This document shows positions 33,736 to 41,658 of a stretch of DNA of 64,000 nt, piece after piece. This DNA comes from Jatrophihabitans_A sp035248685. Its GTDB lineage: Bacteria; Actinomycetota; Actinomycetes; Mycobacteriales; Jatrophihabitantaceae. Every line of letters starts with the position of its first letter. Position 1 is the first letter of the stretch. The notes under the pieces were generated by a model. The model saw nothing but the letters and a program-made list of their open reading frames with translations. It did no database searches and had not been told where the DNA came from. The translations under genes and the position numbers were made by a program. The DNA lies in assembly GCA_035248685.1 (NCBI GenBank), contig DATFHF010000036.1, positions 1 to 64,000 of the forward strand, written 5' to 3'.

Positions 33736-35004
33736 TCAGCTGGTCGCCAGTTCGCTGGGCTCCGATTCCGGCTGGGGCGCCACCGGCGGGTCGTCCGGCT
33801 CCAGCACCCGGGGCACGAACGCGACCAGTGCGGCGGCGGTCGCCACCAGGCCACCGTAGATCAGGGTCGCCCGCGGTCCGATCCAGTGCGAGCCCACCCC
33901 GCCGAGGAAGAAGCCGACCGGTCCCATCGCCACCGACAGCAACAGGTCCAGCGACATCACCCGGCCGAGCAGTTCGGGCGGCACCCGCTCCTGCAACACG
34001 GTGAACCACAGGATGTTGCCGTAGGTCACCCCGGCCCACATGGTTGCCGAGAAGACGATGGCCAGCCACAGCATCGGCGACGCACCGAGCAGGCACACCG
34101 ATACCGAGCCGCAGGCCATCGCGACCCACATCCCGGCAAGGATCCGGGCCGGGGGCTTCTTGCGCTTGACGTACAGCGAGGCCACCGCGCCACCGACGCC
34201 GCTGGCCGCATACACCAGGCCCAATCCCATCGAGTCGGCCTTGAACACGTCCTTGACCAGCAGCGGCAACACCACGAACAACGGCAGGTAGGCGGCCAGG
34301 TTGCCGGCGCCCATCGCGAGCATGTTCCACCACAGCCAACGTCGGGACCGGCTGTAGCGCACGCCGACCAGCACCTCGTTGAAGACGGTGGAGTTCTCCT
34401 CAACCGGTGCCAGCGGCGGCAGGTTGCGTAACAGAGCCAGGCAGCCGGCACTGATCAGGTAACTCACGCCGTCCACGCCGAAGGCCCAGCCGGTGCCGGC
34501 CAGCGCCACCAGGATGCCGCCGCAGAGCGGGCCGATCAGGAATTGGCCGAGCGACTGGCTGAGCAGCATCAGCGAGTTGGCCGGGGCCAGCAGCGAGGCC
34601 GGCACCAGCTCCGGGACGATGGCGCCGGCAGCCGGCAGGTAGACCGCGGTCGCCACCCCGGACACCAGCGCCAGCAGCAGCAGATGCCACAGCCGTACCT
34701 GCCCGGAGGCGATCAGCAGCGTGACGGCCAGCACCACGGTGCCGTTGGCCACGTCGGAGACCAGCATGATCTTGCGGCGGGACATTCGGTCCACCAGCGC
34801 GCCGCCGATGAGCAGGAACAGCACGGTCGGGATCTGGTCGACGGCCAGCACCAATGCCAGGTCGAACGGGTTGCCGGTAAGCCGGAGGACCTCCAGCGGG
34901 AGAGCAACTCGAAAGATGCCGTTACCCGCGACGGAGGCGGACTGTCCCGTCCAGAACCAGGCGAAGTTTGGGTGTCGGAATGCGCTCGTCGACTCGCGCG
35001 TCAA
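33736..35004 (-). CDS. MFS exporter of the peptide cluster
   Basis: 422 residues, about 12 TM helices, of the MFS_3/EntS-like type: FAWFWTGQSASVAGNGIFRVALPL in TM1, GGALVDRMSRRKIMLVSD as motif A. It probably exports the product of the surrounding cluster. It lies tail-to-tail with the A gene (one base between stops) and head-to-head with the NRPS gene across a 431-bp region. The start is a TTG at 35004; no better start is visible. Confidence 0.8.
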   Translation of the reverse strand: MTRESTSAFRHPNFAWFWTGQSASVAGNGIFRVALPLEVLRLTGNPFDLALVLAVDQIPTVLFLLIGGALVDRMSRRKIMLVSDVANGTVVLAVTLLIASGQVRLWHLLLLALVSGVATAVYLPAAGAIVPELVPASLLAPANSLMLLSQSLGQFLIGPLCGGILVALAGTGWAFGVDGVSYLISAGCLALLRNLPPLAPVEENSTVFNEVLVGVRYSRSRRWLWWNMLAMGAGNLAAYLPLFVVLPLLVKDVFKADSMGLGLVYAASGVGGAVASLYVKRKKPPARILAGMWVAMACGSVSVCLLGASPMLWLAIVFSATMWAGVTYGNILWFTVLQERVPPELLGRVMSLDLLLSVAMGPVGFFLGGVGSHWIGPRATLIYGGLVATAAALVAFVPRVLEPDDPPVAPQPESEPSELATS

Positions 35005-35435
35005 TTTTCGACCGCCTCACTCTCACGAAATATTCGACTAGCCCGATCCCCGTTTCCGACCCGCCCTCCTGGCCGAGCCGGCCGACTGACAATGTAGCGA
35101 AGCTGTGCATAGCTCACCATCGGTAGCATCCGAGCAGACCGTGGTGCATCGCTCGTGGCCGACCCGACCGGCGGCGGACCGGTAGGGGTATGTCGTCCGG
35201 CCAGACAACCGCCGTCCTGCCTGGCTTAGTGCTGTTCTGCCCGGGCAGATATGGCTGTTCCGGTGGCGGCCGGAACGCCGATAGGCGGCCGCAGTTCGCG
35301 GCATCGGGCGACGGCAATGTGGAAGATGCGACCGCTGATCGGCCGGGCGAATTATGAATTCGCCGGTAGAAACGTGGTGGTTTGCCGCGGTCGGTTCACT
35401 GTCAGCTGTGATCATGCGATTGAGGTAACCAGCGT
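35005..35435. promoter_or_regulatory. Divergent intergenic control region of the cluster
   Basis: 431 bases with no coding sequence I can support on either strand. It separates the MFS exporter (minus) from the NRPS operon (plus), so it should hold both promoters. The only clear structure is the palindrome at 35346-35364. No missing N-terminal part of the NRPS adenylation domain is present here in any frame. Confidence 0.5.
35346..35364. promoter_or_regulatory. Palindromic operator candidate upstream of the NRPS gene
   Basis: GGCGAATT (35346-35353), three bases (ATG), then AATTCGCC (35357-35364): a perfect eight-base inverted repeat, AT-rich at its centre, 71 bases before the NRPS start. Confidence 0.5.
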
Positions 35436-37796
35436 ATGGGCGAACGCGGATATTACGTGCTGGACGCACAGCTTAAAGCGGTGCGTGCGGGCGTGCCCGG
35501 CGAGCTCTACCTGGCAGAACAGCTGCTGATCGGCGAATTCGTCGACAATCTTCAGATCGCCGCCGAGCGCTTTGTGGCCGATCCGTTCGCTGGTCCCAGC
35601 CGGCGGATGTATCGCACCGGCGAGCTGGTCAGCCAAGGCCCGGACGGCGAGCTGCGAACCCTACCGCCGGCCGAGGACCGCGATCCTCGGCTGGCCCAGA
35701 TCGAGTTCGCGCTGTCCGGTTACCCCGGAGTCCGGCACGCCGGCGTGGTGCTGCGCGAGGATGCCGACGGCGCGGCGGTTGCCGCCTACCTAGTGGTGGA
35801 CCCGGGCCGGGTCGACCCGCGCAGTGTCGACCCGGACGGTGTCCGCCGGCACGCCGCCAGGTTGCTGGCCGGCCCGCTGGTGCCGGCCGCGCTCGCGGTG
35901 GTGAGCGAGCTGCCGATCGCCGAGGGGACCGCTTCCGACCAGACCTGGACGGCGGCCGCGCCGCACCCGGCGGCCAGCGCGGACCGGCTCAGGAGCATCC
36001 GTGCGCTGTTCGCCGAGGTGCTGGGCGTGTCGGAGTTCGGCGACGAGGACAGCTTCCTGGTGCTCGGTGGCCAGTCGGTGACCGCGATGTTGCTGGTCAG
36101 CAAGCTGAACGGCGTGTTCGGTACCGAGCTGAACATCGGTGACCTGTTCGAGACGCCCACCGTGGCCGACCTGGACCGCAAAATCGCGCTGGCGCTCGGC
36201 GCCGACACCAACCCGTTCGACTCCCGGGGCGAGTCCTGCGCCGTGCTGCTCGATGAACAGGGCCGGTGTTCGCTGTGGCCGGCGAGTCTGCCGGAACCGG
36301 CCGGGTGGACTCGGAGCTACGGCCCGCGATCTCGGGCCGACTGCCTGGACTTCGTCACCAAGCAGGCCGCCGAGCAGCAGGCCGAGCCGGCTCGCACCAG
36401 CCACGGCCGGCAGCTACCGCCTGGGGCGTTTCCGCTGTCGTTCAACCAAGAATTCTTCTGTGACCTCGGCGTCGAGGTGGGTGACGCCGGCTCGTTCGGC
36501 GAGCGGCACACCCTGGTCGGCGGTTGGCGGCTGACCGGGGCGGTCGACGACGCTGCGCTCCAGCTCGCGTTGAACGACGTCGCCGAGCGACACGAGATCC
36601 TGCGTACCACCATCCAGCACGAGCAGGAGCCTCGGTATCAGGTGGTGCACCCGCCGAGCCCGGCCTGGCTGGACATCCGTCGGCTGGCGCCGTCGGCGAT
36701 CCTGAGCCGTGACTTCCAGTGTGAGCAGTTGCTGACCGAGATCGAGGCGTTGGCCTTCGACGTCAACGACCTGCCGCTGGTGCGTGCGGTGCTCGGCCGG
36801 TTCGATGACCAGGACTCGGTGTTGGTGATCTCGTTGCACCACATCGCGGTCGACGCCTGGTCGCTGCAGGTGGTCGCCCGCGACCTGGCGATCTGCTACG
36901 CCCGCCGGCGTGGTTTCGATGTACCGCTGCCGGAATTGCGCCAGTACCGCGAGTTCTGCGTGGAGCAGCGCCGAGCCGCCGAGTCGCCCAGCGTCCAGCC
37001 GGCTCGGGACTACTGGCGCAAGGCGTTGGACGGCGCGCGGGTGTTCGAGCTGCCGACCCAGCCGCCGACCGAGGTGCCACCGGACGCCAGCAACTACGCC
37101 ATGCAGAGCTTCGTCATCTCCGGCGAGCTGTCCCGCGCGATCGTCAGTTACGCACAGCAGACCGCCACCTCGCCGTACATGGTGATGCTGTCGGCGTTTT
37201 ACCTGCTGGCGCAGGAGATCACCGGTAGCTCGGACCTGGTGGTGCCGACGCTGACTACCGGCCGGCACAACGTCAAGTTCCACAACACGGTCGGCCCGTT
37301 CCTGAACTTCCTGCCGATCCGCACCGACATCACCGGTTGCCGGACCTTCGCCGAGGTGGTGGCCCGGACCAGGACCAACTGCGTGCAGGCCTACTCGAAC
37401 GAGATCCCGTTCGAGTGCATCGAACCCGAGGCGCCCCTGCTGTTCGAAGGGACCGGTCTTACCGGTGGCACCCAGATGTCCTTCGAGATGCTCCAAGCAC
37501 CGGCCGGCGCAACCGACGAGGTGATCGGCGACCTCCGGTATGTCGAGGTGCACCGCAGGTTGTTGTTCGAGGGCGACTGTCCTGACCTGCCGGCCGGCAT
37601 GCTGTGGGCGCTGGCGGTGGTTTCGTCCGACGAGATCATCGGCACGATCCAGTTCAAGCGCAGCGAATTCTCCGGCCATGCGGTTGCCGACCTGGTCTCG
37701 GCCTACAGCCGGGTGCTGCGCCAGTCGGTCGCCGCGCCGGATGAACCGTTGGCCAACCTTATCCGCGAACCACTCACATTGGAGTTGGACAGATGA
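35436..37796 (+). CDS. NRPS: vestigial A fragment - PCP - MbtH - condensation domain
   Basis: 786 residues in an unusual order. Residues 1 to about 165 match only the end of an adenylation domain (YYVLDAQLKAV, PGELYLAEQLLIGEF, MYRTGELV). The core with A1-A5 is missing, A8 is degraded and the A10 Lys is absent, so it cannot activate an amino acid. A PCP follows (FLVLGGQS, Ser214). Residues about 258-310 are an MbtH-like domain: NPF, SLWP, PAGW, ADCLDFV. The rest (about 332-786) is a condensation domain with HHIAVDAW (Gly of HHxxxDG replaced by Ala) and PFLNFLPIRTD. There is no thioesterase domain. It is coupled (ATGA) to the aminotransferase gene. Confidence 0.85.
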   Translation: MGERGYYVLDAQLKAVRAGVPGELYLAEQLLIGEFVDNLQIAAERFVADPFAGPSRRMYRTGELVSQGPDGELRTLPPAEDRDPRLAQIEFALSGYPGVRHAGVVLREDADGAAVAAYLVVDPGRVDPRSVDPDGVRRHAARLLAGPLVPAALAVVSELPIAEGTASDQTWTAAAPHPAASADRLRSIRALFAEVLGVSEFGDEDSFLVLGGQSVTAMLLVSKLNGVFGTELNIGDLFETPTVADLDRKIALALGADTNPFDSRGESCAVLLDEQGRCSLWPASLPEPAGWTRSYGPRSRADCLDFVTKQAAEQQAEPARTSHGRQLPPGAFPLSFNQEFFCDLGVEVGDAGSFGERHTLVGGWRLTGAVDDAALQLALNDVAERHEILRTTIQHEQEPRYQVVHPPSPAWLDIRRLAPSAILSRDFQCEQLLTEIEALAFDVNDLPLVRAVLGRFDDQDSVLVISLHHIAVDAWSLQVVARDLAICYARRRGFDVPLPELRQYREFCVEQRRAAESPSVQPARDYWRKALDGARVFELPTQPPTEVPPDASNYAMQSFVISGELSRAIVSYAQQTATSPYMVMLSAFYLLAQEITGSSDLVVPTLTTGRHNVKFHNTVGPFLNFLPIRTDITGCRTFAEVVARTRTNCVQAYSNEIPFECIEPEAPLLFEGTGLTGGTQMSFEMLQAPAGATDEVIGDLRYVEVHRRLLFEGDCPDLPAGMLWALAVVSSDEIIGTIQFKRSEFSGHAVADLVSAYSRVLRQSVAAPDEPLANLIREPLTLELDR

Positions 37797-39163
37797 CGAT
37801 TGCGCAGCCCCGACCGCAGACAGAGCAGCGGGCCGCCGAGCTCGAAGAACTGGACCGACGGGTGGTGCTGCATCCGCACCAGACCGGTGCTCGGGACGAG
37901 CGAGTCATCATGGTCCGGGGTTCCGGTTGCACGGTGTGGGACGCCAGCGGCAACGAGTTGCTGGACGCGATGGGCGGCAGCAACTGGATCGCCCAGGTCG
38001 GTCACGGCCGTCCGGAGCTGGCCCAAGCCGCCGCCGACCAGCTCTCCGAGCTGGAATACTTCACCGGCTTCGACATCTTCTCCAACGAGCGGGCGATCCG
38101 GCTTGCGCAGCGGTTGGTGGGCCTGTCACCGGCCGGCCTGGACCGGGTGTTCTTCACCAGCGGTGGCTCGGAGAGCATCGAGACCGCGATGAAGCTGGCC
38201 CGGCTCTATCACTTCCATCGCGGCCAGCCGCAACGAACCTGGTTCATTGCCAGGCATTTCGGCTACCACGGCACCACCTACGGCAGCGGCACCCTGACCG
38301 GATTCACCAACATGCACGAGGGAATCGGCCTGCTGCTGCCGCACGTGGAGAAGGTCTCGCAGCCGAACCCCTACCGCTCGGTGGACATGTTCGGCGAGGG
38401 CGACCCGACCGATCACCTGATCGCGGAACTGTCCGACACCATCGAACGAATCGGGGCCAACAACATCGCGGCCATGGTCGGTGAGCCGGTGATGGGTGGC
38501 GCCGGTGTGCTGGTGCCACCGGCCGACTACTGGCCGCGGGTGCGGGAACTGCTATCCCGACACGGCATCCTGCTGATCGGCGACGAGGTGGTGACCGCCT
38601 TCGGCCGTACCGGTTCCTGGTTCGACTCGGCGGCTCGGGGCATGGCGGCCGACATCGTGGTGACCGCCAAGGGCCTGACCAGCGGTTACGCGCCACTGGG
38701 TGCGGTGCTGCTCGGCAACGAGATCGCCGAGACGGTCGCCGGTCCGAAGACCATCTTCGGACACGGGCACACCTATGCCGGCCACCCGATGTGCTGCGCG
38801 GTGGCGTTGGCGAACCTGGATGTGATGGAGGCAGATGACCTGTTGGCCAAGTCCCGTGCCATCGGCGACTGGTTCGACGAGGATCTGGCTTCCCTGCGCG
38901 AACTGCCCCGGGTCGGCGAGGTCCGGATTGCCGGAGCCACCGTCGGCATCGAGGTGGTCGTCGATCGGTCCACCCGCGAGCCGTTGATGGCCGGTGCGGT
39001 GTCGACCGAGATGCGGAAGAACCACAAGATCATCGTCCGGGAGTACGGCAACAACGTGGTGCTGGCACCGCCGCTGGTGATGACCCGGCAGGAGGTGTCG
39101 CGGGTCGCCGACTCGCTGCACGACGTGATCTCCCGGTTGACCGTGGACGGTCAGCTGCACTGA
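37793..39163 (+). CDS. Class III (omega) aminotransferase
   Basis: 456 residues, PLP fold type I, class III. FFTSGGSESIETAMKLAR binds the cofactor phosphate, GEPVMGGAGVLVPP and LIGDEVVTAFGRTG give the Asp that contacts the pyridine N, and VVTAKGLTSGYAPLGA carries the Schiff-base Lys. It transfers an amino group to or from an aldehyde or ketone. In the cluster it may aminate an aldehyde made by the GMC oxidoreductase, or supply an unusual amine building block. ATGA-coupled to the NRPS gene. Confidence 0.9.
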   Translation: MTIAQPRPQTEQRAAELEELDRRVVLHPHQTGARDERVIMVRGSGCTVWDASGNELLDAMGGSNWIAQVGHGRPELAQAAADQLSELEYFTGFDIFSNERAIRLAQRLVGLSPAGLDRVFFTSGGSESIETAMKLARLYHFHRGQPQRTWFIARHFGYHGTTYGSGTLTGFTNMHEGIGLLLPHVEKVSQPNPYRSVDMFGEGDPTDHLIAELSDTIERIGANNIAAMVGEPVMGGAGVLVPPADYWPRVRELLSRHGILLIGDEVVTAFGRTGSWFDSAARGMAADIVVTAKGLTSGYAPLGAVLLGNEIAETVAGPKTIFGHGHTYAGHPMCCAVALANLDVMEADDLLAKSRAIGDWFDEDLASLRELPRVGEVRIAGATVGIEVVVDRSTREPLMAGAVSTEMRKNHKIIVREYGNNVVLAPPLVMTRQEVSRVADSLHDVISRLTVDGQLH

Positions 39164-39192
39164 ATAGCCCGGATCCATAAGCCTCTTCTGTC

Positions 39193-40044
39193 ATGCGACG
39201 ACTGGATGCCGGCCGCTCCGATGGGCGACCGGTCAGGCAGTTCCACCTGCACACGCCACAGGCGCGGCTGGACGAGTTGCGGGCTCGGCTCGCGGCCGGC
39301 CGCTCGGACCAGCCGGCGCCGACCGGCGAGCTTGCCGAGCTGGCTGACTACTGGCGGGCCGGTTTCGACTGGCGAGCGTTCGAGGCCAGGATCAACCGGT
39401 TCGGCCAGTTCAGCACCGAGATCGGCGGGACGGACATCCACCTGCTGCACGTCCGGTCGCCCGAGCCGGATGCCCGGCCGTTGCTGCTGATGCAGGATTG
39501 GCCTGATTCCTTCGTGGCATTGCTCGACGTGCTGGGACCGCTCAGCGATCCACGATCGTTCGGAGCCGACCCGTCGGTGGCCTTTCACCTGATCGTCCCG
39601 TCCCTGCCCGGCTGCGGGTTCTCCGGTCCGGTGCCGGCTGACGGCTGGTCGGCGTCCTGGCTGGAGCTGGCGGACCGGTTGGGCTATCGCCGGCCGGCCG
39701 GCCTTTTGCTGACCGGGCCGCCGGAGCCACCGGTGCGGCTCGGCGACGGGCCGCTGGACCACCTGGCCTGGCTGGTCGGCTCGGCGGCCGTCGATGAGCC
39801 GTCACCGGATCGGGACCTGCTGTTGGCCTGCGCCACGGTCAGCTGGCTATCCGGTTCGGCCGATCAGCCCGGTGCCCCGGATCGGACCGCGCTGCTGACC
39901 GGCGAGTGGACCGAGCACGACCACGGTGGTCGGTTCGCCGCGCTGCGGGATCCGGAACTGTTCATCACCGAAGTCCGGCAACTCTTCACCGGCCAGCACG
40001 TCCGCGCCGGCCGGCGAGGGTCTGCCGCGGCAGCGGTGGCGTAG
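39193..40044 (+). CDS. Shortened epoxide-hydrolase-like protein lacking the nucleophile
   Basis: 283 residues. The N-terminal EHN domain is clear (LADYWRAGFDWRAFEARINRF, TDIHLLHVRSPEP), followed by the oxyanion-hole segment, here LMQDWPDS instead of xHGWPGS, and LPGCGFSG. The segment that should hold the catalytic Asp (GGDWG-like) is missing; after RLGYRRPAG the chain runs straight to a divergent cap. HDHGGRFAAL near the end still provides the catalytic His position. Family members are about 370-400 residues, so this is probably a non-hydrolytic or structural relative. Confidence 0.65.
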   Translation: MRRLDAGRSDGRPVRQFHLHTPQARLDELRARLAAGRSDQPAPTGELAELADYWRAGFDWRAFEARINRFGQFSTEIGGTDIHLLHVRSPEPDARPLLLMQDWPDSFVALLDVLGPLSDPRSFGADPSVAFHLIVPSLPGCGFSGPVPADGWSASWLELADRLGYRRPAGLLLTGPPEPPVRLGDGPLDHLAWLVGSAAVDEPSPDRDLLLACATVSWLSGSADQPGAPDRTALLTGEWTEHDHGGRFAALRDPELFITEVRQLFTGQHVRAGRRGSAAAAVA

Positions 40045-40062
40045 TCGGAGGAATGGATAGCA

Positions 40063-41658
40063 ATGGCGGCGTACCTTGACCGGCTCGGGCAGAGCTCGTC
40101 CGGCCCGGACCGAACCGAATTCGACTACATCGTCGTCGGTGCCGGGTCAGCCGGTTGCGTGCTTGCCGGGCGGTTGAGCGCGGACCCGGACGTGACGGTC
40201 TGCCTGGTCGAAGCCGGTCCGACCGACGCCAGCGAGATCTTCCAGGTCCCGGCACTGGGCGGCCAACTCATCCGCAGCCGCTACGACTGGGATTACGACA
40301 CGCACGGCGAGCCGAACTGCAACGGTCGCCGGATGTTCCTGCCCCGCGGCCGGGTGCTGGGCGGCACCAGTTCGCTGAACGGCATGGTGCACATCCGGGG
40401 CAACCGGCAGGACTTCGACGACTGGAACCAGCCCGGCTGGAGCTACGCCGACCTGCTGCCGTACTTCAAGCGTTCAGAGGACAACGAGCGGGGCGGGGCG
40501 GACTACCGCGGTGTCGGTGGCCCGCTGACGGTGTCGGACAACCGGTGCCGCAACCCGATGTCCACCGCGTTCATCGAGGCGGCGATCGAAGCCGGTTACC
40601 CAGCCAATGACGACTTCAACGGCGCGCAGCAGGACGGCTTCGGCTACTACCAGGTGACTCAACGCAACGGTCGCCGGTGTAGCACCTCGCTGGCCTACCT
40701 GTACCCGGCGCTGGACCGGCCGAACCTGACCATCCAGACCTTTGCGCAGGTGGAGCGGATCCTGGTGCAGGACGAGCGGGCCACCGGGATCAGCTGCCGC
40801 CGGCTGGACGAGGTCTTCGAACTGCACGCCCAGCGCGAGGTGATCCTGTCCGCCGGTGCCTACAACTCGCCGCAACTGCTCATGCTGTCCGGCATCGGAC
40901 CGGCGGATCGGTTGCGGGCAATGGGCATTCCGGTGGTCTTGGATCAACCGGCAGTCGGGCAGAACCTCCAGGACCATCCCACCTGCTACCTGGTCTTCAG
41001 CCACTCACAACCGGTGAGCCTGCTCGCCACCGGCCAACCGGAGCACTGGCGGCAGTTCGAGGAGGAGGGTCGCGGCCCGCTGACCAGCAACATCCCGGAG
41101 GCCGGCGGCTTCGTGCGGACCAGGGACGGTCTGAGCGCCCCGGACGTGCAGTTCCATGTGCTGCCGGTGATGGCGATGGAGAACGGCCTGGGCATGCCGC
41201 CGGATCATGGCATCTCGCTGGGCCCGTGCGTGCTGGCCCCGCGCAGCCGCGGTGAGGTGGAGTTGGCGTCGAGCGATCCGACCGCGAAACCACGCATCCG
41301 GCATAACTACTTCCGGGAGCAGGTCGACCTGGACACCATGGTGGCCGGGCTGCGGATCGCGTTGGACATCAGCCGGCAGCCGGCACTGAAGCCGTACACC
41401 GAGCGGCCCTATAGCTACCCGGCCTCGGAATCCGACGCCGACCTGCGTGCCATGATCCGGGCGTTCACCCAGTCCATCTACCACCCGGTCGGCACCTGCG
41501 CCATCGGGTCGGTGGTCGACCCACAGCTGCGGCTGCTGGGCCTATCCGGCCTGCGGGTGGTCGACGCGTCGGTAATGCCGAACGTCCCACGCGGCAATAC
41601 CAATGCACCGACCATCGCGGTGGCCGAACGGGCGGCCGACCTGATCAGCCGCTGTTGA
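40063..41658 (+). CDS. GMC-family FAD oxidoreductase (choline-dehydrogenase-like)
   Basis: 531 residues. FDYIVVGAGSAGCVLAGRLS is the FAD-binding Rossmann motif, GRVLGGTSSLNGMVHIRG the first GMC signature, GAYNSPQLLMLSGIGP the second, and YHPVGTCAIG carries a catalytic His near the end. NVPRGNTNAPTIAVAERAADL closes the FAD site. It oxidises an alcohol to an aldehyde or ketone. Next to a class III aminotransferase, the pair could convert an alcohol to an amine. The 3' end overlaps the convergent kinase gene by 14 bp. Confidence 0.92.
   Translation: MAAYLDRLGQSSSGPDRTEFDYIVVGAGSAGCVLAGRLSADPDVTVCLVEAGPTDASEIFQVPALGGQLIRSRYDWDYDTHGEPNCNGRRMFLPRGRVLGGTSSLNGMVHIRGNRQDFDDWNQPGWSYADLLPYFKRSEDNERGGADYRGVGGPLTVSDNRCRNPMSTAFIEAAIEAGYPANDDFNGAQQDGFGYYQVTQRNGRRCSTSLAYLYPALDRPNLTIQTFAQVERILVQDERATGISCRRLDEVFELHAQREVILSAGAYNSPQLLMLSGIGPADRLRAMGIPVVLDQPAVGQNLQDHPTCYLVFSHSQPVSLLATGQPEHWRQFEEEGRGPLTSNIPEAGGFVRTRDGLSAPDVQFHVLPVMAMENGLGMPPDHGISLGPCVLAPRSRGEVELASSDPTAKPRIRHNYFREQVDLDTMVAGLRIALDISRQPALKPYTERPYSYPASESDADLRAMIRAFTQSIYHPVGTCAIGSVVDPQLRLLGLSGLRVVDASVMPNVPRGNTNAPTIAVAERAADLISRC

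Noticed and set aside
35005..35435. Possible missing N-terminal adenylation domain of the NRPS
   Set aside because: All frames were read for A3-A5 motifs (TSGSTGxPKG, FDxS, YGPTE) and none occurs.
36414..37679. 421-codon open frame antisense to the NRPS gene (minus strand), and similar long frames at 2753-3865 (+) and 6278-7504 (-)
   Set aside because: They lie opposite well-supported domains, are rich in Arg/Gly/Pro/Gln without motifs, and are the usual shadow frames of very GC-rich DNA.
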